A stretch of DNA of 21,418 bases from a virus, in the IMG/VR virus record IMGVR_UViG_3300037119_000986, positions 1 to 21,418 of that record. One strand, written 5' to 3'. Shown piece after piece: positions 6,090-12,389 of the stretch. The position numbers and the translations under genes were made by a program. Every line of letters begins with the position of its first letter. Within the stretch, counting starts at the first letter, position 1. A model generated the notes under the pieces. That model did not search any database and had not been told where the DNA came from. It saw only the letters and a program-made list of their open reading frames with translations.

Positions 6090-6715
6090 TGGCAACGTAT
6101 CGCTTCTATGTCGCCAGGACAATAGGCGATGGCCTGTCAAGGGCTACGGCATTTCGTTCCAAGCTGTATGAGTATCTTGTTAACGACGGCACGCAGGACT
6201 TCTGGTCCTGGTCTAATCGCGCGTGGCCAAGGCAATTCTGTCTTGCTTTTTGCGACACCACGCTTCACGCGACGATGGCGGCCGACCCTGACATTGTTGC
6301 ACTCTCGCCGGAATTGGCTGATGTGCCTGCGGTTTCGACATGGCTAGATGGTCCCGTTGGCACGTTACCGGCAGGCATTGTTACTGCTCTGGAGAATGGA
6401 GGCATCCCGGTCGATTGGGTTGACGGCACGACGACCCGTCGTCAGCTCTGGCGATTTGTTTCTGGGTGGCATTTTATAGTGCAGCGGTTCTCCGGTTCGG
6501 GCGATGTAGATGGATTCGCGTTCATGCAGCGCAATCTTGATAACACTGTCAGTCAGGTTCCGGTGGGGGCACGCAATCGCATCTCGGCGTGGATGACTGC
6601 CAACGGCATTGATTCAAGCTGGATTGTCGGGGCCACACCAGTTCGTGCTGTTGTCAGGTTCATTCTTGTTAATGGCAATTTCCCGATCATGGGTCACGGC
6701 CCGGTTAGCTTCTAA
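6089..6715 (+). CDS. Uncharacterised phage protein
   Basis: ATG 6089 overlaps the last base of the upstream TGA (TGATG; a TTG at 6086 is an alternative), and the stop overlaps the next ATG as TAATG. The 208 residues begin MATYRFYVARTIGDGLSRAT, continue with an aromatic-rich segment (FWSWSNRAWPRQFCLAFC) and a helix-turn stretch about alanines and prolines (SPELADVPAVSTWLDG). They end with NGIDSSWIVGATPVRAVVRF. I recall phage proteins with the same opening (MATYR.YV...IGDGL...TAFR) but no assigned role. Trp/Phe content suggests a compact globular domain. Tight overlap with the beta-helix gene and the long repeat gene makes a shared structure or a chaperone for them a reasonable guess, no more. 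Confidence 0.6.
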   Translation: MATYRFYVARTIGDGLSRATAFRSKLYEYLVNDGTQDFWSWSNRAWPRQFCLAFCDTTLHATMAADPDIVALSPELADVPAVSTWLDGPVGTLPAGIVTALENGGIPVDWVDGTTTRRQLWRFVSGWHFIVQRFSGSGDVDGFAFMQRNLDNTVSQVPVGARNRISAWMTANGIDSSWIVGATPVRAVVRFILVNGNFPIMGHGPVSF

Positions 6716-8421
6716 TGACCGACGCAACCGACAATTTTAACCGGGCGTCCATCGGCGCCAACTGGACGATGGGGATTAACTCCATCGTCATATCCGCGTC
6801 TACTATCGTCAAGGGTGGTACGGCATCCGACGAAAATACCGCTTGGTGGAATGCCAACACGTTCCCAAGCAATCACTACTCCCAGTGTACGATTGCCACG
6901 GACACTGACGGCGGCGGTTGCGCCGTTCGTTACCAATCCGGCGCTAATACTTTTTATACGTTCTATGGTTCGACGGGAGGAACCGGCGGGACGCTATTCG
7001 AGGTCACTGGCGGCTCATTTGCCGCATTGGGTGCCGACTATAGCATAGACGTAGCCGTCAACGACACTATCAAACTGGACGCTACGGGGTCAACACTCAC
7101 CCCATCTTTCAACGGCGTTGCACAGGCTACCCGCACCGACGCATCGATTACCGGCGGTAGTCCGGGACTACATATTTTCGGTACCGCCACAGCTTTCGAT
7201 AACTGGCTTGGTGGGCCGATTTCGGCAAGCGCCTTATCCGCGACGGCCACGCAAAGCCTCTCGATAGGGCAAAGCGCACCGGCTGCAGCCGCGGTCAAAG
7301 GCACGGCGACGCAATCGCTCGGGATCGGACAGAGTGTGGCTGCCGCGGTGCTTGTCGCAGCACTCGCGGCGCAAAGCCTCGGGATAGGGCAGTCGGTCCC
7401 GGCCAAGGTGCAGGTTGCCGGCACGGCAACGCAGTCGCTTTCGATCGGGCAGAGCGCACCCGCGACCGTGGCTGTTGCTGGTGCGGCGGCGCAGTCGCTT
7501 TCGATCGGGCAAACAGCGACGGTTGTGCCGACGTCGATCTCGGCGACGGCCACACAATCCCTGACCATTGCGCAGACGGTCGCGGCTACGGTCACGGTCA
7601 AGAGCGCGGCGGCGCAAGGGCTCGGGATCGGACAGACGGTCGCGGCTACGGTCACGGTCAAGAGCGCGGCGGCGCAAGGGCTCGGGATCGGACAGACGGT
7701 CGCGGCTACGGCACTCGTCGCAGGTACCGCGACGCAATCGCTTTCGATCGGCCAGTTCGCCACGACGGACGGCGCACAAACCCTAAGCATCGGCCAGTCT
7801 GCTGCGACTACGGTGCTCGTTGCCGGCACGGCAACGCAAAGCCTCGCGATCGGGCAGACTGCAAATATAGGCGCCGTCCCTGTCCAGGGCTCGGCGGCAC
7901 AGTCGCTCGCGATCGGGCAGAGTTCGCCGGCGACCGTGCTCGTCGCGGGTGTCGCGGCGCAAAGTCTGGTCATCGGGCAGAGCGCACCGGCTACGGCGCT
8001 GGTCGCTGCAACGGCTGCGCAATCCCTGACCTTCACGCAGACCGCGCCGGTCGTCGTGACAGTCACATTCGCGCTAACACCGGGGCTGTATACGGACGCT
8101 GACGCCTTCTTCTCGCCGACCGTGTTGTCGGTCAAACCGCTATCGCCGACGGCGTTCTCGGATGCGGATATATTCTTCTCGCCGATCATATCGGTGCTCA
8201 ATAATCTGTTGCCAACCACGTTCGTCGATCTCGACACGTTCCATAATCCAATCATTGGCACGCTCAACGATCGGCATCTGTTCGCCGAACACTTCGAAGA
8301 CGTGGATATGTTCTTCGTTCCGCACATCCGAGGCGGCAACATGGGAGTGATCCCAAGGCGGGAATGGTACGAGCAAGCGACGCCACGGTCATCGATAACG
8401 CCATCCGTTCCGAGGTCTTAA
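6715..8421 (+). CDS. Large repeat protein: lectin-like domain, 14 x ~20-residue repeats, 4 x 22-residue repeats
   Basis: ATG 6715 overlaps the previous stop; the product has 568 residues. Residues 1-170 begin with TDNFNRASIGANWT and end DNWLGGP, a beta-sandwich of the LamG/concanavalin type as found in carbohydrate-binding phage proteins. Residues 176-453 are fourteen units of the form A[TA]Q-S-L-x-IGQ-x-x-A... spaced 20 residues (15-21 in a few). Residues 454 to about 540 hold four 22-residue units centred on D-x-D-x-F-(F/H)-x-P. The last ~25 residues are charged (RREWYEQ). The protein has no signal peptide. The array would make an elongated, Ser/Thr/Gln-rich shaft. The gene abuts the head-tail adaptor gene. 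A virion fibre or minor tail protein is my inference. The Ser/Thr-rich shaft would also suit glycosylation by the upstream enzymes, but nothing in the sequence proves that. Confidence 0.7.
   Translation: MTDATDNFNRASIGANWTMGINSIVISASTIVKGGTASDENTAWWNANTFPSNHYSQCTIATDTDGGGCAVRYQSGANTFYTFYGSTGGTGGTLFEVTGGSFAALGADYSIDVAVNDTIKLDATGSTLTPSFNGVAQATRTDASITGGSPGLHIFGTATAFDNWLGGPISASALSATATQSLSIGQSAPAAAAVKGTATQSLGIGQSVAAAVLVAALAAQSLGIGQSVPAKVQVAGTATQSLSIGQSAPATVAVAGAAAQSLSIGQTATVVPTSISATATQSLTIAQTVAATVTVKSAAAQGLGIGQTVAATVTVKSAAAQGLGIGQTVAATALVAGTATQSLSIGQFATTDGAQTLSIGQSAATTVLVAGTATQSLAIGQTANIGAVPVQGSAAQSLAIGQSSPATVLVAGVAAQSLVIGQSAPATALVAATAAQSLTFTQTAPVVVTVTFALTPGLYTDADAFFSPTVLSVKPLSPTAFSDADIFFSPIISVLNNLLPTTFVDLDTFHNPIIGTLNDRHLFAEHFEDVDMFFVPHIRGGNMGVIPRREWYEQATPRSSITPSVPRS
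7240..8073 (+). repeat. In-frame tandem array, about 60-bp unit, 14 copies
   Basis: The unit encodes about 20 residues of the pattern A(T/A)QSLxIGQ followed by a variable Ala/Val/Thr-rich half. Most units are exactly 60 bp; the fifth and eleventh are 63 bp, the ninth 45 bp and the tenth 57 bp. Copies have diverged at synonymous and variable positions, so the array is old, apart from one very recent duplication (see the entry at 7573). Confidence 0.92.
7573..7711 (+). repeat. Perfect 60-bp tandem duplication inside the array
   Basis: Bases 7573-7632 and 7633-7692 are identical over all 60 positions, and a third partial copy continues to 7711. Both encode QTVAATVTVKSAAAQGLGIG. Such identity, against diverged flanking units, shows recent slippage or unequal exchange and predicts length variation between relatives or within a population. 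Confidence 0.93.
8074..8331 (+). repeat. Four 66-bp coding repeats with D-x-D-x-F core
   Basis: Units start at 8074, 8140, 8206 and 8272. They encode 22-residue repeats with cores DADAFFSP, DADIFFSP, DLDTFHNP and DVDMFFVP, each followed by two or three aliphatic residues. The DNA is well diverged but the spacing is exact. The acidic pair repeated in register could bind metal or form a beta stack; similar units occur in other phage tail proteins. Confidence 0.85.
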
Positions 8422-9048
8422 ATGCCGAGCCCATATCGCACAGACATCATCATGCCCGGCCTGTCGATTGACTTGACCGTGCTCGCGACCGTCAAAACAG
8501 AATTGGGAATCACAGACACGGCAAGCGATGCATTGCTGCAAAGCAAGATCACGCAATCGTCGGCCGCGATCGCGTCGGCGTGCGGCCGCGTGTTCCAGAA
8601 GGAAACCGTCGCCGATCATTTCAATCTCGAATGGAACTCGTGTGTCGGCGGCTTGACCCTGTCCCGGTATCCGGTTGAGGAAATCGTGTCGGTAACGGAA
8701 GGAACACAGATGTTGACGGGCTCCGACTATCAGTTTCAAAGCAGCAACGGCCTGTTGTACCGGCTGCAGAGCAACATGCGGTCGATTTGGCAGGGCGGGC
8801 AGATCGTTGTTACCTACGCCGCCGGCTACGAACTGTTGGAGACCTTGCCGCACGATCTTGAGCAAGCCTGCATCATCCTCGTAAAGCAGCAGTACTACAG
8901 CCAGACGCGCGACCCGTTGATCAAGGGCATCACCATTCCCGGCGTCTCAACATACGAGTACTGGGTCGGCAGCGTTGGGCAAGGCGGCGGCATGCCGCCC
9001 GAGGTGCAAAGCTTGCTGGCCGGCTACAAGGATTTGGTCGCGGTATGA
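8422..9048 (+). CDS. Head-tail connector (adaptor) protein, HK97 gp6-like
   Basis: The 208-residue product starts at ATG 8422 directly after the preceding TAA; an internal ATG at 8452 (MPGLSIDLTVL) fits the family start slightly better and cannot be excluded. The helical N-terminal half LATVKTELGITDTASD, ALLQSKITQSSAAIASACGR is the signature of the gp6-like / YqbG family. It is followed by LTLSRYPVEEIVSV, the SDYQFQSSNGLLYRL segment and IVVTYAAGYE, then a helix LPHDLEQACIILVKQQYYS. Such proteins form a ring under the portal and join head to tail. It overlaps the next gene by ATGA. It opens the conserved connector block, so the portal and capsid genes should lie upstream of this window, displaced by the accessory cassette. 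Confidence 0.88.
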   Translation: MPSPYRTDIIMPGLSIDLTVLATVKTELGITDTASDALLQSKITQSSAAIASACGRVFQKETVADHFNLEWNSCVGGLTLSRYPVEEIVSVTEGTQMLTGSDYQFQSSNGLLYRLQSNMRSIWQGGQIVVTYAAGYELLETLPHDLEQACIILVKQQYYSQTRDPLIKGITIPGVSTYEYWVGSVGQGGGMPPEVQSLLAGYKDLVAV

Positions 9049-9419
9049 CGCCGACGCAGATCAAAGCCGACTATCGTGCCCATCTCGCGGCGACCGGCGA
9101 GACGATCACGATCCGCCGCTATACCGGCACCGGCACCAACCGCCCGCGGATCGACCGCACCGTGCTCGCCCGCGTCACCGGATACGGGCCGACCGAGCTT
9201 GTGGGAACTATCAATCAGGGCGACCGCCGCGTCATCGCCTTGGCCGACGATATCACGCAGCCGACCACCGACAGCCCGCCGCAGACGCTGACGCTGCCGA
9301 TTACGACGTCGGACAAGATTGTGCTGCGCGGCAAGGAACTGCAAATCATCGCCAGCGATGATTCAACCCGGCGCGTCGCAGGCGTGCTGATCGCGCTCGA
9401 AATACAGGCCCGTGGTTAG
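9045..9419 (+). CDS. Probable head-closure (stopper) protein
   Basis: The 124-residue product overlaps the adaptor gene at ATGA. It has the small beta-barrel style of stopper/head-closure proteins: TITIRRYTGTGTNRP, VLARVTGYGPTELVGTINQG, DRRVIALADDI and the closing DKIVLRGKELQIIASDD. Its position between a gp6-like adaptor and a gp10-like protein is where SPP1 gp16-like stoppers and equivalents sit. These proteins plug the portal channel before the tail joins. Sequence similarity to named stoppers is not evident by eye, so the call depends on synteny and fold style. The stop is overlapped by the next gene (8 nt). Confidence 0.65.
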   Translation: MTPTQIKADYRAHLAATGETITIRRYTGTGTNRPRIDRTVLARVTGYGPTELVGTINQGDRRVIALADDITQPTTDSPPQTLTLPITTSDKIVLRGKELQIIASDDSTRRVAGVLIALEIQARG

Positions 9420-9984
9420 CTGGAAAGATCAGGCGGCCATTGTGGTCGGCTCCGGTCCAAGCGCAGCCCAGACCCCCTTAGAACTCGCCATGGGCAGGGC
9501 GCGGGTCGTGGCCGTCAACGAGTCCTGGCGACTCGCCCCGTGGGCGGATGTCCTGTTCGCAATGGATGGCGTGTGGTGGGTCGACAATGGCGGCGTGCCG
9601 CAGTTCGCCGGGCGGCGGGTGACGGCGTCACCTCATGCCACCGAAATGTTCGGTCTCGATTGCTTCAGTTCCAACGGCGCGACGAGCGGCTTGCGGGCTA
9701 TCTATCTGGCCGAAAGGCTGGGAGCCAAGCCGATCTTGCTGGTCGGCTTCGAAATGCATTCGGGCAACGGCGTGCACTGGCATCCGCCGCATAGCACTCG
9801 CGTCGGGCTTCGCAATCCCGGCGAAAACGAAATGAAGATTTGGCGGGATGACGTCGAGCGGGTTGCCGACAAGTTCGCCGCGCGCGGAACCGTAATTCTG
9901 AACTGCACGCCGGGTTCGGCGCTGACGTGTTTCCCGCATGTGCCTTTTGAGCAGGCGCTGGATGGCTGTCACCGTCCGCGTTGA
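9412..9984 (+). CDS. Rossmann-like MptE/DUF115-type protein, accessory gene in the connector block
   Basis: GTG 9412 overlaps the stopper gene by 8 nt; 190 residues. The N-terminus AAIVVGSGPSAAQTPLEL has the G-x-G-P-S nucleotide or sugar-nucleotide turn (G12, G14) of the DUF115 / 6-hydroxymethylpterin diphosphokinase MptE-like group. The middle has SSNGATSGLRAIYLAERLGA and KPILLVGFEMHSGNGVHWH, with a His-rich loop. The C-terminus NCTPGSALTCFP is shared with many unnamed phage proteins of this type. In bacteria, DUF115 members such as Maf/FlaA1-like motility accessory factors transfer nonulosonate sugars to proteins. The substrate here is unknown. Placement among assembly genes is unusual and suggests a late role, possibly glycan-related like the cassette at 3-3833. 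Confidence 0.65.
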   Translation: MVSWKDQAAIVVGSGPSAAQTPLELAMGRARVVAVNESWRLAPWADVLFAMDGVWWVDNGGVPQFAGRRVTASPHATEMFGLDCFSSNGATSGLRAIYLAERLGAKPILLVGFEMHSGNGVHWHPPHSTRVGLRNPGENEMKIWRDDVERVADKFAARGTVILNCTPGSALTCFPHVPFEQALDGCHRPR

Positions 9985-10582
9985 ATCGGTCGCCAAGGAC
10001 ATCGACGTTCTCGTCGGTGGCCTTAAAGGCCAAGACGCTTCGGAACTGCTCGCCGAATTTGCCGCCGCTGAAATCGAGGATGCAAAGGCCACCAATGCCG
10101 GCGTGCTCGGCCGCGTGCCGCCTTACAAGGTATTCGTCGACGGCAAGCAAGGCGCCCCGCTGCAGTCGGTCCGGCCGGATGGAGTCATCGTTGCCGACTT
10201 CCAATTGGTCTCGGATGTTCTGATCTGGATTTCGCAACAGTTGGCGATGTTCTCGCCGGTCAAGACCGGGACTTATAAACGTTCACACGTTCTGTTCGCC
10301 GATGGCGTTGAGGCGGACCCGACTGCCGTCGTTCCAGCCGCCGCAGAATACGTGTTCATGAATAGCGTGCCGTATGCGCGCAAGGTTGAGCGCGGATCGT
10401 CGTCGCAAGCACCAAACGGCGTTTATGAAGCCGTGTCCGTATTAGCGCGGCAGCGGTTCAAAAATCTTGCGCGTATCACTTACGGTTTCCGCACAGCAAT
10501 GAGCGGGTCACTAATCCGCGGCAGTCAAGGCGATCGTGCATCTAACCGCAACCCCGCAATCATCGTGAGAACAGATGCCTAG
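9962..10582 (+). CDS. HK97 gp10-like tail completion / minor tail protein
   Basis: ATG 9962 gives 206 residues; a farther upstream ATG (9938) would extend the overlap with the MptE-like gene to 47 nt and adds a Cys/Arg-rich leader of poor quality. The family features are visible in order: helical N-terminal region with LLAEFAAAEIEDAKA, FQLVSDVLIWISQQLAMFSPVKTG, the TYKRSHVLFADG turn, and YVFMNSVPYARKVE. HK97 gp10-like proteins sit at the head-tail joint or tail end and help tail completion. It overlaps the next gene by 8 nt. The C-terminus contains a basic, disordered-looking stretch (SLIRGSQGDRASNRNP). No special regulation is seen. Confidence 0.82.
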   Translation: MAVTVRVESVAKDIDVLVGGLKGQDASELLAEFAAAEIEDAKATNAGVLGRVPPYKVFVDGKQGAPLQSVRPDGVIVADFQLVSDVLIWISQQLAMFSPVKTGTYKRSHVLFADGVEADPTAVVPAAAEYVFMNSVPYARKVERGSSSQAPNGVYEAVSVLARQRFKNLARITYGFRTAMSGSLIRGSQGDRASNRNPAIIVRTDA

Positions 10583-10994
10583 CAAAGCAGTAGCGGACGC
10601 GGTTGAGGCGCGGTTGTTGGAAAACTTCACTGCTGTTCCGCTCATTCCGTATGACACGCAAGCGCAGCCGCCCGACGACGCCGAAGCATTCATGGTCGTG
10701 CAATACCCGGTCGCGAATGGTGTTCGACCTGCGCTCGGACGAACGTTCTTCGAGGAAGGTGCAATCAATATCATTCTCAACGTCGTGCGCGGCGTCGGCT
10801 TGGCGCAAGGGCTGACGTGGTCCGACGAGATCGCACACATATTCCGCGCGGTGAAATTCGGCGACGTGCTGACGTTCGAGCCGAGCGGGCCAATCATCGA
10901 CAATACGATCGAGGAAGGCAATTGGGTCATGTACTCGATCATCGTTCCCTATCGCTATGAGTTCGTATCTGCCGTGTACGAACCTAGCGTTTAA
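10575..10994 (+). CDS. Tail terminator protein
   Basis: The 139-residue protein overlaps the gp10-like gene by 8 nt. It begins with a helix (AVADAVEARLLENFTAV), followed by PLIPYDTQAQPPDDAEAFMVVQYP, then GRTFFEEGAINIILNVVRG, a helix WSDEIAHIFRAVKF, and strands FEPSGPIIDN and WVMYSIIVPYRYEF. This alternating pattern and order match the phage tail terminator family (gpU-like / DUF4128), which caps the growing tail tube and fixes its end against the head. Size (130-150 residues) and position just before the tail tube gene fit. Only 29 nt separate it from the next gene. Confidence 0.8.
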   Translation: MPSKAVADAVEARLLENFTAVPLIPYDTQAQPPDDAEAFMVVQYPVANGVRPALGRTFFEEGAINIILNVVRGVGLAQGLTWSDEIAHIFRAVKFGDVLTFEPSGPIIDNTIEEGNWVMYSIIVPYRYEFVSAVYEPSV

Positions 10995-11023
10995 CAAAAT
11001 CACGGCGAATAGGAGTCACTGCG

Positions 11024-11506
11024 ATGGCATTCGTCACGGCATCGGGTACGCTTGTCTATATTGGCACGTCGGTCACCTCTCTGGAGGCTGACAGCTTGGC
11101 CGAGTTCGAAGCAATGTCGAACTGGACCGAGATCAGAAACATTGAAAGCGTCGGCGAGTTCGGCGATCAGTCGAACGACGTCACGTTCGCCTCGCTTGGT
11201 GATGCTCGCACACAGCACGCCAAGGGCGCTCGCGACGCCGGTCAAATGACCATCACGGTCGCGCACGATCCAACCGATGTTGGTCAGGCGGCAATGGAGG
11301 CAGCAGAACAAACCAACTTCAACTATGCGTTCAAGGTCGTCTTGCCGGACGCGCCAACGGCAACGTACTCCGACACGGTGCAGTATTTCCGTGGGCTAGT
11401 GCAGTCGCGGCGGAAAAACGTCGGCACCAACGATAACGTCATTCGCAATACCTATAATGTCGGCGTCAACTCCGAACTGTTCACCAATCTCTCGCACTCG
11501 GTCTAA
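11024..11506 (+). CDS. Major tail tube protein
   Basis: ATG 11024 has AGGAG at 11011-11015 (8-nt spacing), one of the best ribosome sites in the block, as expected for the most abundant tail protein. The 160-residue sequence has the tube-protein outline: SGTLVYIGTSV, W TEIRNIESVGEFG, NDVTFASLGDARTQHAKGAR, DAGQMTITVAHDPTD, a helix QAAMEAAEQTNFNYAFKV, and DTVQYFRGLVQSRRKN with the closing NTYNVGVNSEL. These match phage tail tube proteins of the Phage_tail_3-like type, which stack as hexameric rings. It sits between the tail terminator and the tail chaperones, the universal position. It has short (~30 nt) flanks on both sides, and the downstream gene has its own strong site. Confidence 0.88.
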   Translation: MAFVTASGTLVYIGTSVTSLEADSLAEFEAMSNWTEIRNIESVGEFGDQSNDVTFASLGDARTQHAKGARDAGQMTITVAHDPTDVGQAAMEAAEQTNFNYAFKVVLPDAPTATYSDTVQYFRGLVQSRRKNVGTNDNVIRNTYNVGVNSELFTNLSHSV

Positions 11507-11535
11507 CGCTCCGACAACAAGGAAGGACTCTATAC

Positions 11536-12006
11536 ATGAAGATGAAAGACGTAGCGGTCGATTCCGCCCGCGCCGAAGCCGGCGATTGGGTTGATGAAAT
11601 CCAAGACATGGAGGGGCTTCGCATCAAGTCGCGCGGCTCTCAAAACCGGGATTGGCGGCGATTGCAATCGAAGCTGATCCAGGCCGTCCCACGCAAGAAA
11701 CGAATGAACGGCACTCTCGATCCCGAGGAAGCCGATCGCATCACCAGTTTATGCCTGCTCAACACGGGCGTGCTGGATTGGGATGGATTGGAAGACGACG
11801 ACGGAAATCCGATCCCATATTCGCGCGATATGGCCGAGAAACTTCTGACCGATCCAGATTATCGGCGCTTCCGCGATGCGGCGGTGTATGCGGCGAACAA
11901 GGTGGCTGACGACAACGCGGAAGATCGGAAGGAAGACGTGGGAAACTTGTTGCGGCTCTCACATGGCAACACCGCCACGGAGGGCCGCAAGCTGAAAGCG
12001 TCGTGA
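11536..12006 (+). CDS. Tail assembly chaperone, gpG-like (upstream half)
   Basis: ATG 11536 is preceded by AAGGAAGGA (11519-11527); ATG 11542 is an alternative in the same frame. The 156 residues are charged and helical (WRRLQSKLIQAVPRKKRM, EEADRITSLCLLNTGVLDWD, DMAEKLLTDPDYRRFRDAA). They correspond to the first of two overlapping tail chaperones found between tube and tape measure genes in siphoviruses. These bind the tape measure during tail assembly and are not kept in the virion. It carries a G GGA AAC slippery heptamer in frame (11940-11946), so a fraction of ribosomes should shift by -1 and make a longer protein with the following ORF. Without shift it ends at TGA 12004-12006. Confidence 0.84.
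   Translation: MKMKDVAVDSARAEAGDWVDEIQDMEGLRIKSRGSQNRDWRRLQSKLIQAVPRKKRMNGTLDPEEADRITSLCLLNTGVLDWDGLEDDDGNPIPYSRDMAEKLLTDPDYRRFRDAAVYAANKVADDNAEDRKEDVGNLLRLSHGNTATEGRKLKAS
11940..11990 (+). promoter_or_regulatory. -1 programmed ribosomal frameshift signal: heptamer plus 11-bp stem
   Basis: G GGA AAC at 11940-11946 has the exact X XXY YYZ phase relative to the chaperone frame (codons GTG GGA AAC). Three bases later, 11950-11960 pairs with 11980-11990: TTGCGGCTCTC against GAGGGCCGCAA, 11 pairs with one G-U and a 19-nt loop. After slipping, translation resumes at 11946 in the frame of the next ORF, which stays open through 12387. The predicted fusion is 284 residues: 137 from the first frame plus 147 from the second. 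The lambda gpG-gpGT system is the model. Confidence 0.8.
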
Positions 12007-12389
12007 AAAAGATGGAAGAGGGCATCGAACCGCCAACTTGGTATGTTGATCGCCCCGAGATCGAACCGCATCTGCAGTTCCACTGGGATGCATTCAACGA
12101 GCTTGCCACCGAGCGGCAAATCGGTATGGCGATGGGTCCGATTCCGCGATCGGCAATCAAGGCATATGCGGCCGAGTTTTCCTTCACCGCAGATGAATTC
12201 GACGACTTCAATCAAATCATTCGCGCGATGGATGCCGAATATATGTCGCTGATTCATAAGAAGCCGCAGCAGGAAAAGGGAATGGTTGCGCCGGTCGATG
12301 ACCTTGAGGCTACAAAAGCGGTCTTTGACGTGATCAAAGCACGAGCTGCGTCGGCAAACAAACGACAGGTGAAACGGAAAACCCACTGA
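12003..12389 (+). CDS. Tail assembly chaperone, gpT-like half (expected as -1 frameshift product)
   Basis: The free-standing ORF from GTG 12003 (GTGA overlap) would encode 128 residues. Its only purine-rich tract, GGAGGG at 11979-11984, is 18 nt away and buried in the stem, so independent initiation is doubtful. The -1 frame is open back through the slippery site: after ..EDVGN the fusion continues LVAALTWQHRHGGPQAESVV before joining this ORF. The body has EPHLQFHWDAFNELATERQ, IGMAMGPIPRSAIKAYAAEF and DFNQIIRAMDAEYM. This resembles chaperone T-domains with a W..F..L...R..G pattern, in which an acidic helical region contacts the tape measure. The C-terminus is basic (ANKRQVKRKTH). The ATG of the tape measure gene overlaps its TGA. 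Confidence 0.8.
   Translation: MKKMEEGIEPPTWYVDRPEIEPHLQFHWDAFNELATERQIGMAMGPIPRSAIKAYAAEFSFTADEFDDFNQIIRAMDAEYMSLIHKKPQQEKGMVAPVDDLEATKAVFDVIKARAASANKRQVKRKTH

Noticed and set aside
7573-7711. CRISPR-like or non-coding tandem repeat
   Set aside because: Repeats are directly adjacent without unique spacers, in frame, and encode a continuing protein pattern.
7240-8073. RTX or ice-binding repeat identity for the IGQ array
   Set aside because: No GGxGxD nonapeptides and no TxT ladder. Units are ~20 residues of a different pattern, so I leave the class unnamed.
7038-8342. Long open frame on the - strand (434 codons)
   Set aside because: It lies wholly opposite the repeat gene. Its apparent Cys/Pro/Ala-rich repeats mirror the GC-rich 60-bp coding units of the + strand, where domain structure and overlaps are convincing. 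Repeat DNA without stops keeps the other strand open by chance.
9938-9961. Upstream ATG for the gp10-like gene
   Set aside because: The extra residues (Cys/Leu/Arg-rich) are unlike the family start, and ATG 9962 leaves a normal short overlap.
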